Positions 16,459 through 25,822 of a DNA stretch of 64,000 nt are shown here, piece by piece. Below the pieces are notes generated by a model. The model made no database searches. It was not told where the DNA came from and saw nothing but the letters and a program-made list of their open reading frames with translations. Source of the DNA: Hellea sp. (lineage in GTDB: Bacteria; Pseudomonadota; Alphaproteobacteria; Caulobacterales; Maricaulaceae); contig JAQXEH010000058.1 in the NCBI GenBank assembly GCA_029250925.1, positions 1-64,000 of the forward strand, read 5' to 3'. Position 1 is the stretch's first letter. Each line of letters begins with the position of its first letter. The translations under genes were made by a program, and so were the position numbers.

Positions 16459-17667
16459 ATGGGAAAACTTAATGCATATCTAATGAAGAAGGCCTCCGTC
16501 ACAATCGGGGGGCTTATTATATTTGCTTGCTGCGTACTTTTGATGGAACGCTTGTTGCGAATATTTCAGGTAGTTGCCAATTCATCTAACCCGGCGAGTG
16601 ACACCTCACAAATGATTATTAATTTATTACCCTATTATCTAGGGATAGCCGTACCTATGGCACTTCTTTTAGGAGTCATAATAACTGTGGATCGGTTCAG
16701 TAAATCAAGTGAGCTTACAGCAGCTCTCGGGGCGGGGGTTTCATTGTTTCAGATGACAAAGCCTTTCCTGATACTAGGTTTATTTTTAGCAATAATAACA
16801 TTATTTATCGAAGGTTACATGCAACCCGTTGGGAGGTATAATTACCGACAAGTAGAACACTCCGTGAAACAACAATCATTTACAGCCGCCCTAAGAGAGG
16901 GCACATTTACTACTGTTGGCAATCGAACTTTTTTTGCAGGTACCGATTTACCCGGTGCTGCAATTGGCCCAATATTTATTTATGAAAAGAATAAGGACAA
17001 TAATGAACAGAACCAATTGAGACTTACCACGGCAAAACAAGGAAAACTAATTGTAAGGGAAAAAACACAAGAACCCGTATTGCAGCTTTCAAAGGGACAA
17101 ATTTATCAAGTTTTAGAAGAAAAACAGCTGGATGGAGATCTTAGTTTTGAAAGTAGCTCCATAGCTGGGGTAGCCAGTGAAATAAACTTCAGAATACGTG
17201 GTGATGATGAGAGGGAAATGACCTCATTAGAGCTATTAGGCAATAGAAAAGGTGATTACACAGAATTCAAGGTAACCCAAAACGTAAATAATGCAGCCTT
17301 ACACCTAAGATTATCCAAATCTATCTTATTATTAATACTACCATTTATTGCAGTTCCATTTGGCTTAAACTATGGACGCAACCCGTCTTCAGCAGGCATT
17401 GCCATAGGTGTTATATTTTTAATTTCACTCCAAAAAACTCTTGAATTTGGCCAAAGCCTTGGTGCGGCTGGGAAAATTCCTCCATGGACAGGGATATGGC
17501 CTACAATAGTTATTGTAGCATTATTTGCTTTTTGGCTATTTCGAAAGAGTGCATTTAAAATGGGGCAACCCCCTCTTACCGCAGTTTCACATTACATCAC
17601 TTACATGAAAGAAAAAGTAAGAGATAAAGTTGATGCTATTTTCTCAGCAAAAGAAAAGCTGAATTAA
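16459..17667 (+). CDS. lptF: LPS export system permease LptF
   Basis: 402 residues of the YjgP/YjgQ family. Predicted layout is three N-terminal membrane helices, a periplasmic beta-jellyroll of about 150 residues (with SFTAALREGTFT), and three C-terminal helices (ILLLILPFIAVPFG, then two more). With LptG and the ATPase LptB it pulls lipopolysaccharide out of the inner membrane. Its stop overlaps the ATG of lptG by one base (TAATG). The order lptF then lptG is standard. Assignment of F versus G rests on that order and the sequence layout. Confidence 0.92.
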   Translation: MGKLNAYLMKKASVTIGGLIIFACCVLLMERLLRIFQVVANSSNPASDTSQMIINLLPYYLGIAVPMALLLGVIITVDRFSKSSELTAALGAGVSLFQMTKPFLILGLFLAIITLFIEGYMQPVGRYNYRQVEHSVKQQSFTAALREGTFTTVGNRTFFAGTDLPGAAIGPIFIYEKNKDNNEQNQLRLTTAKQGKLIVREKTQEPVLQLSKGQIYQVLEEKQLDGDLSFESSSIAGVASEINFRIRGDDEREMTSLELLGNRKGDYTEFKVTQNVNNAALHLRLSKSILLLILPFIAVPFGLNYGRNPSSAGIAIGVIFLISLQKTLEFGQSLGAAGKIPPWTGIWPTIVIVALFAFWLFRKSAFKMGQPPLTAVSHYITYMKEKVRDKVDAIFSAKEKLN

Positions 17668-18749
17668 TGATTAAACTTCTCTCTTATTTATCAAAAACTT
17701 TCTTCGCCATCTGGGTCACAACTGTATTTGGTTTTTTGGTTTTAATTGGACTTCTAGATAGTCTTGCAAACGGCAGTGATATTCTTGCTGGTGGTGGAGG
17801 GTTCATTGATACTTTCAAATATATGGGCTTAAGAGCACCAGTTATTTTTGACAGAATATTTGTTTTTACAATAGTAGTAAGCGTTCTGCTCACTTATGTT
17901 AAACTGATTAGACAACATGAATTAGTTGCGTTACTGGGTTTTGGGATATCAGTTCCAAGACAATTATTATTGATGACGCCGGTCGTACTATTTACTGCTA
18001 CTTCTTCTATTACTATAATTGACCTTAGCATCGCTCCAGCAGTCCGTTCTCTTCAAGCATGGGGAATTGGAGAATACAAAGTGAAAAATATAACTCCTGA
18101 AAACCCCCTTTGGCTGGAAGATAATGGGAGGATTATAAAAGCTAATAAACGCTTAGACTACAACACCCTTGGTGATATTGAATTTTATAAAAGATCAGAA
18201 ATTGGCTCAGTAGACGAAATTTTATGGGCTGAAAAAGCAACTTACGAAGGAAAAAATTGGACTCTAGAGGGAATAGAACTGCTTACCACTAAAGAAGCAA
18301 ACGGTGAACCACGAAAAGCTGAGCAAGACATAAACCCACGACTTTGGGTTACGCGGCAAAATCCCAAGTCAATAGCTAGATTAGCTGCCGAACCTAGAGA
18401 TTTATCAATATCAGAAATGCGTAATTTTAGCAAAGAAGGCAACTCCGGCTCTAAACCAAGGTTTGCTTATACATTCTGGCATGCACATAGATTAACACGG
18501 CCTTTAGCTGCTTGGGTTTTACTTCTTGTTGCTGTACCTCTCATGCAAAGTACAGGAAGGCAAGATACTGGCGATAAAACATTAATAATTGGGCTTGGAG
18601 GAGGGTTTCTCTTTTTAATAATTGATGGTGCTATGGCGACATTTGCAGCATCAGGCGGAATGGCCGTGTCAACTGCTATTTGCTTACCAATAGCTGTATT
18701 TGGAATTTTAGGAACGTGGCTTTGCCTGAAAACGGAAAGCCTCAAATAG
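17667..18749 (+). CDS. lptG: LPS export system permease LptG
   Basis: 360 residues with the same six-helix plus jellyroll layout as LptF. The N-terminus IKLLSYLSKTFFAIWV, the cytosolic coupling loop RQHELVALLGFGISV between helices 2 and 3, and the C-terminal helices after FWHAHRLTRPLAAWVLLL are typical. It forms the LptFG heterodimer of the LPS transporter. The kinase gene starts directly after its stop (TAG then ATG), so two lipid genes follow in the same transcript. Confidence 0.92.
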   Translation: MIKLLSYLSKTFFAIWVTTVFGFLVLIGLLDSLANGSDILAGGGGFIDTFKYMGLRAPVIFDRIFVFTIVVSVLLTYVKLIRQHELVALLGFGISVPRQLLLMTPVVLFTATSSITIIDLSIAPAVRSLQAWGIGEYKVKNITPENPLWLEDNGRIIKANKRLDYNTLGDIEFYKRSEIGSVDEILWAEKATYEGKNWTLEGIELLTTKEANGEPRKAEQDINPRLWVTRQNPKSIARLAAEPRDLSISEMRNFSKEGNSGSKPRFAYTFWHAHRLTRPLAAWVLLLVAVPLMQSTGRQDTGDKTLIIGLGGGFLFLIIDGAMATFAASGGMAVSTAICLPIAVFGILGTWLCLKTESLK

Positions 18750-19673
18750 ATGGTTTCTGATAACTCGAAACTATATTTTATTTATAACCCTTATAGTGCG
18801 GGGGTTTTGAAAAGAGGTTCCTTTCTAAAAAAAAATTACCAAAGATTTAATGCGCAACTACATAGTTTAGAGAAATTCTCCGATGTAAAATTAATTGTCT
18901 GTAAAGCACTAAAAAATAATGCCTCTCACATTTGCATAGAAGGAGGGGATGGCACAATTCATGGTGTCATGACAGAGTTTTTAAAACAATCACCAAATTT
19001 AACTCTACCTTCTTTCATGTTGATACCCGGTGGAAATACAAACCAAATATCAAGAAATATTGGTATCAAATCAACCTCAATAAAAGCTTTAGAAAGGTCT
19101 TTTAAAATCGGCAGCACTATAAATTTTCCTATGTTATCAATTACCGATGATAAAAATAATAGCTATTATGGATTCTTATTTTCCAGCGGAGCACTGCCAC
19201 AGATGACGGAATATACAAAAAAAAGATTTCACCAGCGCGGAATTGGGGGGTCAGCAGCCGTACTGGGCGGTATGATAAAAGGGCTTAAGAAGAAGAACAA
19301 AATCGTACAACCAACTAAGATAAAAATTGATATTGAAACGCTAAAAAACCATACAATAGATAGTCTACATTTTGGCTCAATAATTACTACTTTACCGAGC
19401 TTAATTCTTAAGCTTGATCCATTTTGGGGTAAGGAAGAATTTCCGTTACGCTTTACTTATGCCTCCAGTAATTATAAAAGATTTTTCAAAAATGTGATTA
19501 GCTTGTGGCTAGGGGAAAAAAATAAATCCCGAAAAAAATATGGATTATTAAGCTGGAACGCCATTAAAATTAAATTCTATTATACCGGGCCATGCATGCT
19601 CGACGGAGAATTACTTAAATTGTCAGATAGATTTATTATATCATCAACAAAACCAATAAAGTTTATCAGATGA
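18750..19673 (+). CDS. Diacylglycerol-kinase-family lipid kinase (DAG or ceramide kinase-like)
   Basis: 307 residues with the DAGK catalytic fold: YNPYSAG near the N-terminus, the nucleotide loop IEGGDGTIHGVM (GGDGT at 65-69), IPGGNTNQISRNIG (92-105) and the C-terminal LDGELL that closes the lipid site. It should phosphorylate a lipid hydroxyl, either diacylglycerol to phosphatidate or ceramide to ceramide-1-phosphate; bacterial ceramide kinases share this fold. It starts one base after lptG ends and overlaps the Tam41-like gene by four bases, so all four genes are cotranscribed. Confidence 0.82.
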   Translation: MVSDNSKLYFIYNPYSAGVLKRGSFLKKNYQRFNAQLHSLEKFSDVKLIVCKALKNNASHICIEGGDGTIHGVMTEFLKQSPNLTLPSFMLIPGGNTNQISRNIGIKSTSIKALERSFKIGSTINFPMLSITDDKNNSYYGFLFSSGALPQMTEYTKKRFHQRGIGGSAAVLGGMIKGLKKKNKIVQPTKIKIDIETLKNHTIDSLHFGSIITTLPSLILKLDPFWGKEEFPLRFTYASSNYKRFFKNVISLWLGEKNKSRKKYGLLSWNAIKIKFYYTGPCMLDGELLKLSDRFIISSTKPIKFIR

Positions 19674-20587
19674 ACGAAACAATTATTGATATATTATCTG
19701 AGGAAAACATCTTAACTAATCCCCGTGTTTCAAAAATATGCGACACGATAGTCAAACGGCATTTAGGAAGAGTAAAAGCTGTAATATACTATGGTTCATC
19801 CTTGAGAGATTTAGACAAACCGGGCAAAATGCTCGATTTCTACGTACTTGTTGATAGTTATAGAAAGACACATAAAAACCTTGTCAGAGCTACTCTTAAT
19901 TACTTATTACCGCCTGCTGTTTACTACTATGAAAAATTAGATAAAAATAATATATTAAATACATGTAAGTACTCAATTATCTCGTTATCCGAGTTTGAGA
20001 AACTAAGTGGAGAAAAATCTTTATTATCCATGATATGGGGTCGATTTTGCCAGCCGTGCAGTATCCTTTATTCGGAAAGCTCAGCTGTAACTGAGCGTAT
20101 TCTCATTGCCCGAGAGAATTCAGTGAGACATATGGCCTCCCAAATAACCCCATTGCTTTCAGGCCCTATAAAATCCTCTCAATTCTGGGCAAAAGGGTTT
20201 TATGAAAGTTACAAAACAGAACTTCGCCCAGAAAGCTCGGAAAAAAGAGCGATAGAAATTGTTGAACGTTACGAAAATCGTTATAGCAGGATAACCACTG
20301 TTCTGTTTGGTAAACCTAATGAAGATGGTTATTATGTAATCCCACAAGAAACTAAAATTTACGCAAAAACTAAATGGTTTATCAGAAGACTAATAGGAAA
20401 GCCAATGACTGCAATTCGTGTTATAAATAGTGCGGCAACATTTGATGGGGGATTAGACTATATTTTAATGAAACTGAGAAATCATTCTGGTGTAACCATC
20501 TTACCAACTTCTTTCGAAAAAAGACATCCTGTAATATGCTCACCCATAATGGGTTGGAAACTATGGAGAAAAGGGGCATTCAAGTAA
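19670..20587 (+). CDS. Tam41-like nucleotidyltransferase (putative CDP-diacylglycerol-type synthase)
   Basis: A 305-residue soluble protein. The segment YYGSSLRDLDKPGKMLDF (40-57) followed by YVLVD gives the GS...D nucleotidyltransferase core in the spacing used by Tam41/Mmp37, the mitochondrial phosphatidate cytidylyltransferase; the second core acidic residue is replaced as in that family. The C-terminal region is conserved-looking (FDGGLDYILMKLRNHSG, then EKRHPVICSP). The upstream gene, overlapping by ATGA, is a lipid kinase, whose product (a lipid phosphate) would be the natural substrate for CTP-dependent activation. Homology is judged by eye from short motifs, so it needs a profile search. 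Confidence 0.6.
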   Translation: MNETIIDILSEENILTNPRVSKICDTIVKRHLGRVKAVIYYGSSLRDLDKPGKMLDFYVLVDSYRKTHKNLVRATLNYLLPPAVYYYEKLDKNNILNTCKYSIISLSEFEKLSGEKSLLSMIWGRFCQPCSILYSESSAVTERILIARENSVRHMASQITPLLSGPIKSSQFWAKGFYESYKTELRPESSEKRAIEIVERYENRYSRITTVLFGKPNEDGYYVIPQETKIYAKTKWFIRRLIGKPMTAIRVINSAATFDGGLDYILMKLRNHSGVTILPTSFEKRHPVICSPIMGWKLWRKGAFK

Positions 20588-20598
20588 ATAATTTCAAT

Positions 20599-21063
20599 CT
20601 AGGTTTTTTTAGCTTTTCTTCGTATTTGAAAAAAATTTTTCAAAATAATTGATGAATCATTTGCAAGAATTCCTGACTGAATTAAGGGTTTATGATTACA
20701 AAATTTTGTTTCAAAAAACCTAACTCCGCTCTCTAATGCTCCCCCTTTAACATCTGTAGCTCCATAAACTACTCTCTTTAAGCGAGCAGCGCTAATAGCA
20801 CCGGCACACATTGTGCAAGGTTCGAGCGTTACATATAGGCTACAATCTAATAACCTGTAATTTCCTAAAATTGTGGCTGCCTCACGAATTGCTAAAATTT
20901 CAGCATGCGCAGATGGATCCAGTAAACTAATTGGAGAATTCCCTGCGCGTGAAATAATATTACCCTTTGAATTGACAATAACTGCTCCAACGGGCACTTC
21001 GCCACGATCTGATGCCTCTTGCGCTTGTGCTATAGCTTCACGCATGTAGTATTCATCATTCAT
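20599..21063 (-). CDS. tadA: tRNA-specific adenosine deaminase
   Basis: Converts A34 to inosine in tRNA-Arg(ACG). 154 residues, zinc deaminase fold: HAE at 53-55 with the catalytic Glu, PCTMC at 82-86 with the two zinc cysteines, VPVGAVIV strand before. The C-terminal helix ends IRRKAKKT. Length is right for TadA rather than CMP deaminase. It is divergent from the pseudouridine synthase gene over 47 bases and convergent with the Tam41-like gene 11 bases away. Confidence 0.93.
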   Translation of the reverse strand: MNDEYYMREAIAQAQEASDRGEVPVGAVIVNSKGNIISRAGNSPISLLDPSAHAEILAIREAATILGNYRLLDCSLYVTLEPCTMCAGAISAARLKRVVYGATDVKGGALESGVRFFETKFCNHKPLIQSGILANDSSIILKNFFQIRRKAKKT

Positions 21064-21110
21064 TGTTCTATCTACTAGTGTAGAAAGCAGAAGGTCAAGA
21101 CAGGTAATTT

Positions 21111-22046
21111 ATGAAGCAAGGAAATAAACTGAATGAAAAATCCGAACGGATTGCTAAATTTCTAGCACGCTCCGGTGTTGCCTCAAGAAGAGAGAGCGAA
21201 AAACTAATTTTCGATGGCCGTATTAAGTTAAATGGAAAAATTTTAATGTCTCCAGCAATTAAAGTTACCCCAAAAGATGTAATCCTCTTTGATAATCAAC
21301 CTGTCGCAACTAAACAACCATTACGGTTATGGCGCTACCATAAACCAGATGGTTTAATAACCACCCATAAAGATGAAAGAAATAGAAGCACGGTGTTTGA
21401 CGAACTTCCTGAAGAGTTAGGGAGGGTAATTTCAATAGGACGCCTTGACCTAACATCAGAAGGTTTACTTTTGCTAACAAATGATGGGGAGCTTGCTAGG
21501 GCATTAGAATTACCTAGCACTGGATGGCAAAGAAAATATCGAGTACGGGCTTACGGAAAAGTCACTCAACATGATCTTGATAAACTCCAAAAAGGTATAA
21601 CTATAGATGGCATTAAAACCGGAGAGATTGTCGCTACACTAGAGCGCCAAAAGGGAGATAATGCATGGATATCTGTTACATTGAGAGAAGGCAAAAATAG
21701 AGAAGTGAGGAGAGCTTTAGATACGCTTGGCCTGCGAGTAAACCGCCTTATAAGAATTTCATATGGCCCTTTTCAACTTGGAAACTTAGAAAAAGGAACA
21801 GTTGAAGAAGTTAAATTGCGCATTTTAAAAGAACAAGTCGGGCATTTAATCGAAATTCCTGATATAAAAAACGTTAAAGAAAGTAAAACCTCTGATAATA
21901 AAAAATTTATATCAAATAAACGATCACAAAATCCGTCTTCAGTTAATCATAAATTTAAAAGAAAACATCCTGTTAGCAGAGAGAGATTACATAAGAGAGC
22001 TGAAACAAGCCACAGTAAAGCAAATAAAAATAGGAAAAAAAATTAG
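21111..22046 (+). CDS. rluB: rRNA pseudouridine synthase of the RsuA/RluB family
   Basis: 311 residues: an N-terminal S4 RNA-binding domain (RIAKFLARSGVASRRESEKLI, about 13-60), the catalytic core with GRLDLTSEGLLLLTNDG (catalytic D113), and a 60-residue, lysine/arginine-rich disordered tail. The family modifies uridines in 23S or 16S rRNA; the basic tail and S4 domain fit RluB better than RsuA. Its TAG stop shares a base with the GTG start of rsmD, pairing two rRNA-modifying enzymes. Confidence 0.85.
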   Translation: MKQGNKLNEKSERIAKFLARSGVASRRESEKLIFDGRIKLNGKILMSPAIKVTPKDVILFDNQPVATKQPLRLWRYHKPDGLITTHKDERNRSTVFDELPEELGRVISIGRLDLTSEGLLLLTNDGELARALELPSTGWQRKYRVRAYGKVTQHDLDKLQKGITIDGIKTGEIVATLERQKGDNAWISVTLREGKNREVRRALDTLGLRVNRLIRISYGPFQLGNLEKGTVEEVKLRILKEQVGHLIEIPDIKNVKESKTSDNKKFISNKRSQNPSSVNHKFKRKHPVSRERLHKRAETSHSKANKNRKKN

Positions 22047-22606
22047 TGCGAATTGTTTCAGGAAAGCTTAGGGGACGAAAAATTCATACCCCCCAGGGTA
22101 ATAATACTCGTCCGACTAGTGACCAAATACGCGAGTCTATTTTTAACATACTAACTCATGCAGATTGGTCACCTCAGCTTGAGGGTGCAATAGTCGCTGA
22201 TATTTTTGCAGGTACCGGAGCATTAGGTTTTGAGGCAATTTCCCGAGGTGCAAAGTTTTGCTTATTTGTAGAAACAGAACCAAATGCAAGAGGTGCTATT
22301 AGAAAAAATGCAGAAAATATGGATTTATTTGGATGTACAAGAGTTCATCGTCATGATGCCACTAAACTTAAAATAGCGCCAGGAAATCTGAGAGGGGCCT
22401 TTACGCATGTATTCATGGACCCCCCTTACAATAAAGGACTATGGAAACCTGTTATTAATAGATTGAAAGAATTTAATTTAATAGCAGAAGATGGGATTAT
22501 AATCCTAGAAGAAAGCAAAGATGTAGAAATTGATCGAAGTAAATTCACTATATTAGCAGATAAAGAATGGGGAGGCACAAGAGTTCTATTTTTGCGGCAT
22601 TACTAG
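22046..22606 (+). CDS. rsmD: 16S rRNA (guanine(966)-N2)-methyltransferase
   Basis: 186 residues starting with GTG at 22046-22048, directly overlapping the previous stop. Motifs are the family N-terminus RIVSGKLRGRKI, the RPTSDQIRESIFNIL helix, the AdoMet motif ADIFAGTGALGFEA (51-64) and the catalytic MDPPYNKG (DPPY at 125-128). It methylates G966 of 16S rRNA. All motifs are complete. Confidence 0.95.
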   Translation: MRIVSGKLRGRKIHTPQGNNTRPTSDQIRESIFNILTHADWSPQLEGAIVADIFAGTGALGFEAISRGAKFCLFVETEPNARGAIRKNAENMDLFGCTRVHRHDATKLKIAPGNLRGAFTHVFMDPPYNKGLWKPVINRLKEFNLIAEDGIIILEESKDVEIDRSKFTILADKEWGGTRVLFLRHY

Positions 22607-22614
22607 AGTGTATA

Positions 22615-24462
22615 TTAACGCCGTCCAAACAAACGCTCGACATCAGCTATTTTCAGCTCCACATATGTAGGCCTACCATGATTACATTGACCACTATGTG
22701 GCGTGCTTTCCATTTGCCTCAGCAAAGAATTCATTTCATTATTATTCAACACACGCCCAGCCCTGACACTTCCATGGCAAGCCATAGTCCCACAAACATG
22801 CTCAAATTTTTCCTTCAGGCTCAAAGCTTCATCATATTCACTTATATCATCTGCTAGATCTTGCATCAATTTTTGAATATTCATTTCTCCTAGAAGAGCT
22901 GGAGTTTCACTGACAGCTACTGCACCCACTCCAAATCCTTCAAACAAAAGTCCCATATCTTTTAACTCAGCTTTGCGTTCTAGCAGCCTTTGAACATCGC
23001 TATCACTGAGTTCAACAATTTCAGGTATAAGCAAGGTTTGCCTTTCAACTCCTTGACCTGCAAAGGAGGATTTCATCTTTTCGTAGACAAGTCTTTCATG
23101 GGCCGCATGTTGATCAACAATGACTATTCCATCTTGTGTTTGAGATATTATATATGTTTCATGAAGTTGTGCACGTGCAATACCTAATGGATATAAATCA
23201 TTATCTTGCTCTATTTCATCCTTTATATTATCTTCAAATTTAGCAGAAAAACCATAATTTTTTGGATATGAATTATCTTTTGATAAGTTGCTTTCAGCAT
23301 GAGTAGTATCATCAAACCGATAGGGTGGTTTATAGCCGAGGTTATTATAACTTCTTTGAAATGTATACTGGGTTTCTTCAGTTTGTATTTTTCCTAGAGC
23401 AAAATTCGATATTGTCGTGCTTGCTCTGTGTCCAGCTGCTGCAAGGCTGTGACGCAATGCAGAAACTATTAAACCTCTAACCAAGCCAGGATTTCGAAAT
23501 CTTACTTCATTTTTAGCGGGATGAACATTTACATCAACATGGTCATTGGGTAAATCGATGTAAAGAGCAACAATTGGGTGCCGATCCCTAGCTAGAAAGT
23601 CTTGATAGGCCCCCCTTACAGCTCCATGTAGAATTCGGTCGCGCACAGGTCGACCATTAACAAAAAGAAACTGATGCTGTGTATTTCCACGTGAAAACGT
23701 TGGCAAACCAGCATATCCACTTAAACTAATCTCATCTCTAGTTTTATCAATCAATATTGAGTTAGACTTAAAATCTTCACCTAATATTGATCCCAGACGG
23801 GACAACCTAGTCCCATGATTACTCTGATTATTCTGAACATTAAATATGGTACGTTTTGCATTGCTTAACTTAAAGCCAATGCTTGGGTTTGCCATGGCTA
23901 GACGCCTTACGTTATCTGAAATAGCTAAGCTTTCGCTTCGCTCTGATTTCATGAACTTTAATCGTGCAGGAGTTGCATAAAATAAATCTTTCACAGTTAC
24001 TCGAGTTCCGTGATGACCCAACCTTGGTGCAGGTGTAACTGAACTCTTCTGACCCCCATCAATAGCTATCTTCCAAGAATGAGAGGCATCCTTTAGTTGA
24101 GATAAAATCTGAAGCCGCGACACGGAAGCTATAGATGGTAAAGCTTCTCCTCGAAAACCCATGGTATTTATATTTAATAAATCCCAATTCCCCTCGGAGT
24201 CGGGAAGCAATTTAGATGTAGCATGACGTTTGATAGCCACAGATAAGCAATTTTTACTCATTCCGCTGCCATTATCAGTAACCGACACTAGTCCAAGCCC
24301 ACCTCCATCATAGACAATATCAATTTGAGATGCACCTGCATCAATCGCATTTTCAACTAATTCTTTTATCACGCTTGCGGGGCGCTCGACTACCTCACCT
24401 GCAGCAATGCGATTCACTGTTTCAATAGGCATTTCACGGATGACTGGTGGCATATTATTCAT
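22615..24462 (-). CDS. mutL: DNA mismatch repair protein MutL
   Basis: 615 residues. The N-terminal GHKL ATPase has IAAGEVVERPASVIKELVEN, ENAIDAGAS and GFRGEALPSIASVS; a linker of about 100 residues (roughly 350-430) leads to the dimerisation domain. The C-terminal domain holds DQHAAHERLVYE, the metal-binding endonuclease motif DQHAxxERxxYE, plus ACHGSVRAGR and CNHGRP. So this MutL should nick DNA itself, unlike the E. coli enzyme that depends on MutH. It is convergent with rsmD (8 bases apart) and follows the BamF-like gene. Confidence 0.97.
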   Translation of the reverse strand: MNNMPPVIREMPIETVNRIAAGEVVERPASVIKELVENAIDAGASQIDIVYDGGGLGLVSVTDNGSGMSKNCLSVAIKRHATSKLLPDSEGNWDLLNINTMGFRGEALPSIASVSRLQILSQLKDASHSWKIAIDGGQKSSVTPAPRLGHHGTRVTVKDLFYATPARLKFMKSERSESLAISDNVRRLAMANPSIGFKLSNAKRTIFNVQNNQSNHGTRLSRLGSILGEDFKSNSILIDKTRDEISLSGYAGLPTFSRGNTQHQFLFVNGRPVRDRILHGAVRGAYQDFLARDRHPIVALYIDLPNDHVDVNVHPAKNEVRFRNPGLVRGLIVSALRHSLAAAGHRASTTISNFALGKIQTEETQYTFQRSYNNLGYKPPYRFDDTTHAESNLSKDNSYPKNYGFSAKFEDNIKDEIEQDNDLYPLGIARAQLHETYIISQTQDGIVIVDQHAAHERLVYEKMKSSFAGQGVERQTLLIPEIVELSDSDVQRLLERKAELKDMGLLFEGFGVGAVAVSETPALLGEMNIQKLMQDLADDISEYDEALSLKEKFEHVCGTMACHGSVRAGRVLNNNEMNSLLRQMESTPHSGQCNHGRPTYVELKIADVERLFGRR

Positions 24463-24498
24463 ATGGTATTTCGAAGGTATATAGCCATATGAGTAAAT

Positions 24499-25029
24499 CT
24501 ATAGACCAGGTAATTTGGCAGCTCCTGGACGTTTAGTGATTTTAACATCTTTCCCACCGGTGGCGGCTATAATTGCCTCTAACCTTTTGGCCTCAACGTC
24601 AGAGTCCATAGGAGCGCTGTCCGAGGAGATGCTTCTCCCGTCCTTCCAAAACAGTACCTGATCTGAAAAGCCTTTGGATTTTCTTTCAACAGAATTAGAT
24701 CCATCAATTTCCATCCTAATTTCTGCATTAGCTGAGCCAACACCCGCTTTAGACATTAAAACAACTTCGCCGCGGGTAGGTTCCACCTCATCAATATTGC
24801 CTAATAATGCTTCCCTAGCAGATTCTTGACTGTAATTATTTTCAGACGAACTTGTTCCTATCTGAGGGGGTCTGAGGTTATATTCTGGAGGAACAACTAA
24901 TGGGGCTTTAGTTAAAATATTAAATTCATTTGGAGCATTTTTTTTAATGCCCAAAGCTTTGGTTGTTTGAGTGCAACCCAAAATTATCGAAGAAGCAAAT
25001 ATAGCCATTAAAATATTAGTGAATTTCAT
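24499..25029 (-). CDS. DUF3035 lipoprotein (BamF-like)
   Basis: 176 residues from the ATG at 25027-25029; a longer in-frame start at 25080 would add 17 residues before the signal peptide and is less likely. Residues 1-19 form a lipoprotein signal peptide ending in the lipobox IILGC (C19). The mature part holds PNEFNILTKAPLVVPPEY and LRPP, the DUF3035 hallmark. Members are alphaproteobacterial outer-membrane lipoproteins, linked to the Bam complex as BamF. It lies just downstream of lspA, whose product processes lipoproteins. Confidence 0.82.
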   Translation of the reverse strand: MKFTNILMAIFASSIILGCTQTTKALGIKKNAPNEFNILTKAPLVVPPEYNLRPPQIGTSSSENNYSQESAREALLGNIDEVEPTRGEVVLMSKAGVGSANAEIRMEIDGSNSVERKSKGFSDQVLFWKDGRSISSDSAPMDSDVEAKRLEAIIAATGGKDVKITKRPGAAKLPGL

Positions 25030-25097
25030 TATGTTTCTTTCTAAAATATAATTGCTCATACCTAAAAGGTATAAGTTCACTTAGCCAATATGCAAAG

Positions 25098-25619
25098 CTA
25101 TTTTTCTTCACATATAGTACATTTTTTCTCATTAATAAAGCTAGCAAGAATAAGCCCAATTACCCCACAAGTTATACTGGTGTCGGCTACGTTAAAAACC
25201 CAACGAAAACCAATTTCACTAAAGTCAATAAAATCCGTTACTGATCCGAATAAAAAACGGTCAATACCGTTTCCTATGGCACCACTAATGATTAATGAAA
25301 AAGAAATTTTCGATAAAAAATCTTCAGCTTTACTCAACATGTAAATTAAAACTCCACTCATAAGAAAAGCAAAAATTGTCAGAAGCCACCTTTTTAACTC
25401 ACTATCACCTTGTAAAAGCCCCCAACTTATTCCAGGGTTACAAACTAATGATATATCCATTGGTCCTGGTAAAGAATGATATTTTCCAGGAACCAAGTTC
25501 ATTTCGCAAATATTAACCGGAACATTAAAGAACTCGGTTACTGATAGCTTTGTCCACTGATCTAAAAATACTAGACCTAAGGGAATTAAAACAGAATATA
25601 AAAATAGCTTTTTTTTCAT
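25098..25619 (-). CDS. lspA: Lipoprotein signal peptidase (signal peptidase II)
   Basis: 173 residues with four membrane helices. The family signatures are VCNPGISWGLL, GAIGNGIDRF with the first catalytic Asp and FNVADTSITCGV with the second. It cleaves prolipoproteins after lipidation; the neighbouring BamF-like gene, the TPR protein and the PhoD-like protein of this window all have lipoboxes. Somewhat longer than average because of an extended first periplasmic loop. Divergent from the autotransporter gene over 203 bases. Confidence 0.95.
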   Translation of the reverse strand: MKKKLFLYSVLIPLGLVFLDQWTKLSVTEFFNVPVNICEMNLVPGKYHSLPGPMDISLVCNPGISWGLLQGDSELKRWLLTIFAFLMSGVLIYMLSKAEDFLSKISFSLIISGAIGNGIDRFLFGSVTDFIDFSEIGFRWVFNVADTSITCGVIGLILASFINEKKCTICEEK

Positions 25620-25822
25620 GTAATTACACTCTTGATGCTACCGTCTTAAAGTGACGATATAACTTGTTATGGAACAACATCAACTATTTAGTAAAATATT
25701 CAGTTTAAAACTATTATTATAGTTGATTTAAATGAATTTCTTTATCATTCTACCATTGGCGAGAGCATTTTTTATGCTAGAGAAACTAAATAATGCGCAA
25801 ACGAAATAGGTTAGTTCAGTAG

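Noticed and set aside
25732-25809. 25-codon ORF (starting MNFFIILPLARAFF) directly ahead of the autotransporter
   Set aside because: Short, without a clear ribosome site, and ends 13 bases before the real start; no leader-peptide pattern (no codon run, no attenuator stems).
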